Assembly: GCA_021324365.1 (NCBI GenBank)
Contig: JAJPJE010000006.1
Span: 27,651-91,650 of the forward strand
Origin: Terriglobia bacterium
GTDB taxonomy: Bacteria > Acidobacteriota > Terriglobia > Terriglobales > Acidobacteriaceae
Reading direction: 5' to 3'
Length of the DNA stretch: 64,000 nucleotides
The notes below the pieces were generated by a model. It had not been told where the DNA came from. It made no database searches and saw only the letters and a list, made by a program, of their open reading frames with translations. Within the stretch, counting starts at the first letter, position 1. Each line of letters begins with the position of its first letter. Positions 60,609-64,000 of this stretch are shown here, piece by piece. A program made the position numbers and the translations under genes.

Positions 60609-61346
60609 CTAGGCTGTCCGGTAGATCGCAAACTGACCTGTCACGGCAAATTCACGCCAAGGAACTCGATCCAAGAACACCCGATGCTCCGGGTTGTGGT
60701 AGACGATATAAATCTCCCGGGGCTTCTGTTGCAGCGAGAGCTCTAAATTGTCAATTACTCGGCGGAAACTGTTTTCCGGCAACGGATTGAACAGGTACAC
60801 CACCAGCGGCTCCTGCGGAAAGACGAACTCGCGTGCATCAAGGCACTGCGACTCGATCGCGAAACATTTCTGCCGTTCAGCTTTGTACCGTCGAATATTT
60901 TCCTTCGCGATGTGATTCAGTTCCTCAAAAAGCTCGACTCCGAGAATTCGTTGAAATGGATAATCCGAGGCCATCAACAGGGTGCGGCCCTTCCCCGCGC
61001 CAATGTCTACGAAAGTAAATTCGCGGTGATCGATCGGGAGTTGCGCGATCATCTGGTGAAAAAGAGCCGGCTCGGTTGGTTGATAAAGCGAAATTGCTAG
61101 TGTGCCGAGAAATCGGGTCGCGTTCGAGACCGTCGCCTCTGTCGTGTCCACCCGGTGTTCCCAGTCATAATCGATGTCTCCGTAGCGCAGGCGCTTGCGT
61201 TCAGGAGTGGAATCACGCACGAACTCGTACATTTCGCGCATCAACTGACGCACAGCACCCATGATCCCGAGTTTGGGAGCCCGTTCGGACCACCAATCGC
61301 GGGCAGCCCGTATTAGCGTGTAGCGGTGATTTCCAGACCGCATCAT
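60609..61346 (-). CDS. Class I SAM-dependent methyltransferase
   Basis: This 245-residue methyltransferase has motif I FVDIGAGKGRTLLMAS, an acidic loop region GVELFEELNHIAKENIRRY, a motif near CLDAREFVFPQE and the motif IV-like VVYLFNPLPENSFRRVI. The N-terminal 80 residues are helical and include YDWEHRVDTTEATV. The substrate is unknown; PLP instead of an NPPY motif argues against amino-methyl DNA or RNA transfer. It lies upstream of the minor pilin operon on the same strand, with a 296-base gap. Confidence 0.85.
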   Translation of the reverse strand: MMRSGNHRYTLIRAARDWWSERAPKLGIMGAVRQLMREMYEFVRDSTPERKRLRYGDIDYDWEHRVDTTEATVSNATRFLGTLAISLYQPTEPALFHQMIAQLPIDHREFTFVDIGAGKGRTLLMASDYPFQRILGVELFEELNHIAKENIRRYKAERQKCFAIESQCLDAREFVFPQEPLVVYLFNPLPENSFRRVIDNLELSLQQKPREIYIVYHNPEHRVFLDRVPWREFAVTGQFAIYRTA

Positions 61347-61381
61347 TTGATCCTAGCTACGCAATTCGAACACAGTCAGCG

Positions 61382-62350
61382 CTATTCCTCAGACCAGACA
61401 TCGCCCCACTCGGCTCTGCGTGCCTTGCGGTAAAGCTTTCTCTGAGATTTCGTGATCGTGCTCTGTTTCAGGCCGGAGCCCGTGCAAAGGTGCAGCTTTA
61501 CGTGTCCAGCGTATTTCAGCGGATGACGAACGATGCGCCCAGACACCTGTTCGTGTGCGGTTCGGCTGGCTATCAGGTAAGAGAACTTCTCATCCTCATA
61601 CCCGAGTTCGGCGCCCTTCAACTTGCGGTGTTCGGAAGACCGTTCCAAGCGCTGCGAGAAGTGACACCAGTCGTTGGCGCTGGCCATCGGACACTCGACT
61701 TCGTGCGGACAGGGCGCCAGAATGTGCATGCCGGCACCGAGTAGCTGTTGCCGTGCGGCCAAAACGGTTTGGAAGTCAACCGGCGTGCCCGGACTGATGA
61801 TAACCAGCAGATCTCCTGCATGGGCGCGGGCTGATTCGATTGCTGCTCTCTGAGCGTCGGTGGTGAGTTCTCCAAGAACATAGGACATAACAATCAGGTC
61901 AGTTTTGGACCTCGGCATTTGTGCCAGGTCGCCTTGCCTCCAACTCGCCTGCCGGATCGCTTCTGTGCTGCTCGCTTTGGCCAGACGCTCGCCCGCGCTG
62001 CACATAGCCGCATCTTTTTCCAATAGCGTGAAACTCTGGATGGATGGAAACACCTCCGCCGCTGCCCACATCGCGGTGCCCGGCCCCGCACCCAAGTCGA
62101 GCATCGAGCGCGGCTGCCACTCCGGAAAACGCACCGCGATCTCGTTGAAGACGCGACCGGCCGCCGCAAAGGTCGCCGGCATTCGAACCTGAAGATAGGC
62201 TCCAAGCTTGGTGTTTGAATCCATCCGCGTACATGGATTCGAGCCTCGATAGGCGACGCTCAATTCGGCAGCGGCCCGGGCGAGCTCAAAATGTGGGATC
62301 TCGGCCGTAACCGCATCGACTGCTGCTCGTAGTTCAGCAGGAAAGCGCAT
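61382..62350 (-). CDS. Rsm22-like ribosomal small-subunit methyltransferase family protein
   Basis: This 322-residue protein is of the Rsm22 family, linked in mitochondria and bacteria to small ribosomal subunit rRNA or assembly. Seen: SAM motif MLDLGAGPGTAMWAAAEVFP, VMSYVLGELTTDAQRA and the family signature APCPHEVECPMASANDWCHFSQRLER with Cys residues that may bind a metal cluster. The C-terminal KYAGHVKLHLCTGSGLKQ and KSQRKLYRKARRAEWGD is basic, as expected for RNA contact. The start is supported by the family N-terminus. Confidence 0.87.
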   Translation of the reverse strand: MRFPAELRAAVDAVTAEIPHFELARAAAELSVAYRGSNPCTRMDSNTKLGAYLQVRMPATFAAAGRVFNEIAVRFPEWQPRSMLDLGAGPGTAMWAAAEVFPSIQSFTLLEKDAAMCSAGERLAKASSTEAIRQASWRQGDLAQMPRSKTDLIVMSYVLGELTTDAQRAAIESARAHAGDLLVIISPGTPVDFQTVLAARQQLLGAGMHILAPCPHEVECPMASANDWCHFSQRLERSSEHRKLKGAELGYEDEKFSYLIASRTAHEQVSGRIVRHPLKYAGHVKLHLCTGSGLKQSTITKSQRKLYRKARRAEWGDVWSEE

Positions 62351-62464
62351 GCGCGTTCAGTCTAATTGCTGGCAATGGAGGCGCGTGAAGTCCTTTGCAA
62401 AAACCCGTAAACTATCGCAACGGAGAAGGTGCCGGCGTAAGTGTCCTGAGCACCGGCAAGCAGC

Positions 62465-64000
62465 TTGGCGTCGACCGAAAGCTACGTCTTCAAATCTAAG
62501 AACATTCAACCCCGGAGCTCTCGTCGGATCCGAACGACATTCGTGTTTCTGACCGTGTGGATCCTATGCGCGGCGTACCAAGGTGCTCTGCTCAAGAGAG
62601 GCTGGGTTCCTCACGACGATGGCGCCTTCGCCCTTAGTGCCCAGCGCGTGCTTCATGGGGAAATGCCACACCGTGATTTCGACGAACTCTACACCGGCGG
62701 GCTCACCTATATGAATGCGGCTGCATTTCGGCTTTGGGGCGTGAACCTTGCTTCGCTGCGCTGGATGCTCTTTCTTTTTGTTCTTGCCTGGATTCCTGCG
62801 GTTTTTTATATCGCAACACGCCTGGTCGGAACGTTCGCTGCCGGCGGCATCACTTTTCTCGCAGTCGTAGCCAGTGTACCGGTGTACTCTGCACCCGTGC
62901 CGTCGTGGTACAACCTGTTTTTCGCAACCTTCGGAACCGCAGCACTGCTTCGGTCATTAAGCAACCGCTGCCGCACGTGGCTCTTTATAGCCGGTCTGTG
63001 CGCAGGATTGTCTTTTCTCGCCAAAATCTCAGGACTGTATTTCCTGGCTGCGATCCTGTTCGTGATCCTCTTCCAGGAGCAGAACAGTTCGCGAAAGGCC
63101 GAGCCGAAAACAAAAGTTCAAACGTATTCCGTTTTTCTGATTGTGGGTCTCGTGGCCTTCATCGCGGTGCTACTGAGGACAATTGGTAGGATCAATCCCT
63201 CGTACGCGGTTCAATTCATTCTCCCCGGGCTCAGTATTGTTGCGTTTGTCGCCTGGCGTGAATTTCACTTCGCACACCAACGGACTGCCGCGCGCTTCCA
63301 GGCATTGGCAAGCTTGGCACTGCCAGCTCTGATTGGCTTCGCAATCCCTGTGCTCGCATTTGCGGTGCCCTATATCAAAGCTCACGCGCTCGCTTCGCTG
63401 CTGCGAGGTGTGTTCGTCTTGCCGACCAAGCGCTTCGCCTTTGCTGCACTGCATCCGACGCACCTGCGCGCTATCAACCTGATCGCCACCGCGGTGCTGG
63501 TGTTGGTGCTCGCTAACGCGACCAGCCGGCGGAACATGGCTCGCTGGCAGCAACTGCTGGTCACAGCGGTATGTCTGGCGCTGTTGATTGCGTCTTTCCG
63601 ATTGCACGTGGCGTACAGTTTTGTGTGGAGTTCGATGGTGCTGCTCGTGCCCGTATCGGTCATCATCGGTTTGCTGATGCTAAGGCGCGACGAACTCTCT
63701 CAGCCGGAGGAGAAGTCCGGTTTCCTGTTTGTCCTGGTTTCCGTGGTTGCGCTCACCTCTTTGATTCAATTCCCGTTCGCCGCACCTATCTATTTCTGCT
63801 ATGTCACGCCTCTCCTTGCGTTGACGTGTGTCGGAATCGTAGCGGCGCGCCCGCATGCGAACCATTATCTTCTGATCACCATTACGGTTTTCTACATAGC
63901 TTTCTGGATTTGTCTCGCGACTCCGGGCTTCATTTACAACCTCGGACTTCGTTACGCTCCGAATAGTCAAACGGCTTCGTTAGACATGCCTCGTGGTGGA
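62465..64000 (+). CDS. GT-C type membrane glycosyltransferase, 5' part
   Basis: This gene continues past the window end. The visible 512 residues contain an N-terminal basic segment, a first transmembrane helix (TFVFLTVWILCAAY), then the PMT/ArnT-type catalytic loop with DDGAFALSAQRVLHGEMPHR (Asp-Asp of the GT-C family) and YTGGLTYMNAAAFRLWG, followed by about nine more hydrophobic helices. GT-C enzymes move a sugar from a polyprenyl-phosphate donor to protein, lipid or glycan at the outer face of the inner membrane. The TTG start is uncertain; GTG 62543 and 62555 are alternatives. It is divergent from the rsm22-like gene. Confidence 0.85.
   Translation, partial: MASTESYVFKSKNIQPRSSRRIRTTFVFLTVWILCAAYQGALLKRGWVPHDDGAFALSAQRVLHGEMPHRDFDELYTGGLTYMNAAAFRLWGVNLASLRWMLFLFVLAWIPAVFYIATRLVGTFAAGGITFLAVVASVPVYSAPVPSWYNLFFATFGTAALLRSLSNRCRTWLFIAGLCAGLSFLAKISGLYFLAAILFVILFQEQNSSRKAEPKTKVQTYSVFLIVGLVAFIAVLLRTIGRINPSYAVQFILPGLSIVAFVAWREFHFAHQRTAARFQALASLALPALIGFAIPVLAFAVPYIKAHALASLLRGVFVLPTKRFAFAALHPTHLRAINLIATAVLVLVLANATSRRNMARWQQLLVTAVCLALLIASFRLHVAYSFVWSSMVLLVPVSVIIGLLMLRRDELSQPEEKSGFLFVLVSVVALTSLIQFPFAAPIYFCYVTPLLALTCVGIVAARPHANHYLLITITVFYIAFWICLATPGFIYNLGLRYAPNSQTASLDMPRGG

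Noticed and set aside
62734..63189. A 151-codon plus-strand frame over the glycosyltransferase region
   Set aside because: It overlaps, in another frame, the long hydrophobic frame 62465-64000 with clear GT-C motifs, so it is a shadow.
1..64000. CRISPR arrays, tRNA or rRNA genes, insertion sequences, prophage
   Set aside because: Reading through the intergenic regions showed no regular spaced repeats, no cloverleaf-like sequence and no transposase or integrase motifs. This was by eye, so a degenerate tRNA could be missed.

Overview
The window is a dense, GC-rich bacterial chromosome segment with 54 protein genes called here. I saw no rRNA, tRNA, CRISPR array, transposase, integrase or phage gene. 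The gene types suggest an acidobacterium (Acidobacteriota, Terriglobia/Koribacter-like): winged-helix regulators fused to membrane segments, malectin and TonB proteins with N-terminal sensory domains, many secreted glycan-active enzymes and frequent TTG/GTG starts. This assignment is inference from gene content; no marker gene was compared.

Layout. 1-6000: the end of a YceI protein, an ABC exporter, an alpha/beta hydrolase, a YbjQ-type protein, a membrane-anchored winged-helix regulator and miaA. 6117-14826 (+): a co-directional cluster of an AmpG-like permease, a sugar nucleotidyltransferase fused to a phosphohexomutase, a GH94 phosphorylase of the diacetylchitobiose type, an exported NagZ-type GH3 and a lipoprotein. 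The cluster is readable as phosphorolytic amino-sugar (or beta-glucan) salvage. 14855-19925: a radical SAM protein with a small CxxC partner, several exported or membrane hypotheticals and a large secreted protein. 19981-24663 (-): a CoA-transferase, a 2-oxoacid:ferredoxin oxidoreductase (delta, alpha and a fused beta-gamma chain) and an RsbR-N-like protein. 24812-24847 holds two GTGA-N6-TCAC palindromes ahead of a His-rich exported protein and a Mo-bisPGD oxidoreductase.

27825-33994: typA; a GtrA and CDP-alcohol phosphatidyltransferase pair; a tryptophanase-type lyase; uxaC. 34056-39795: a PilZ-GAF-TM-TonB fusion, a small coiled-coil protein, an Asp/Arg/Tyr-rich exported protein, a membrane protein with a regulator-like N-terminus and two malectin-like domains, and a TPR protein. 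39924-46097: a secreted GH38 alpha-mannosidase, a Tat-exported alpha/alpha-barrel protein and a LacI-type regulator. A shared 13-base palindromic motif suggests one regulon. 46336-54875: a class III aminotransferase, a two-component system, a second YceI protein, a flavoprotein, an AMIN-STN protein, a BON-domain protein and a CBM9-like protein. 54961-60312 (-): a minor-pilin operon in the order fimT/gspH, pilV, pilW, pilX, with an unusually large PilX-like protein. 60609-64000: two methyltransferases (one Rsm22-like) and the start of a GT-C glycosyltransferase that runs off the window.

The most unusual items are the PilZ-GAF-TonB protein, the nucleotidyltransferase-mutase fusion with a degenerate signature loop next to a chitobiose-type phosphorylase, and the putative transmembrane malectin regulator. 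Several intergenic inverted repeats and shared palindromes are also recorded.
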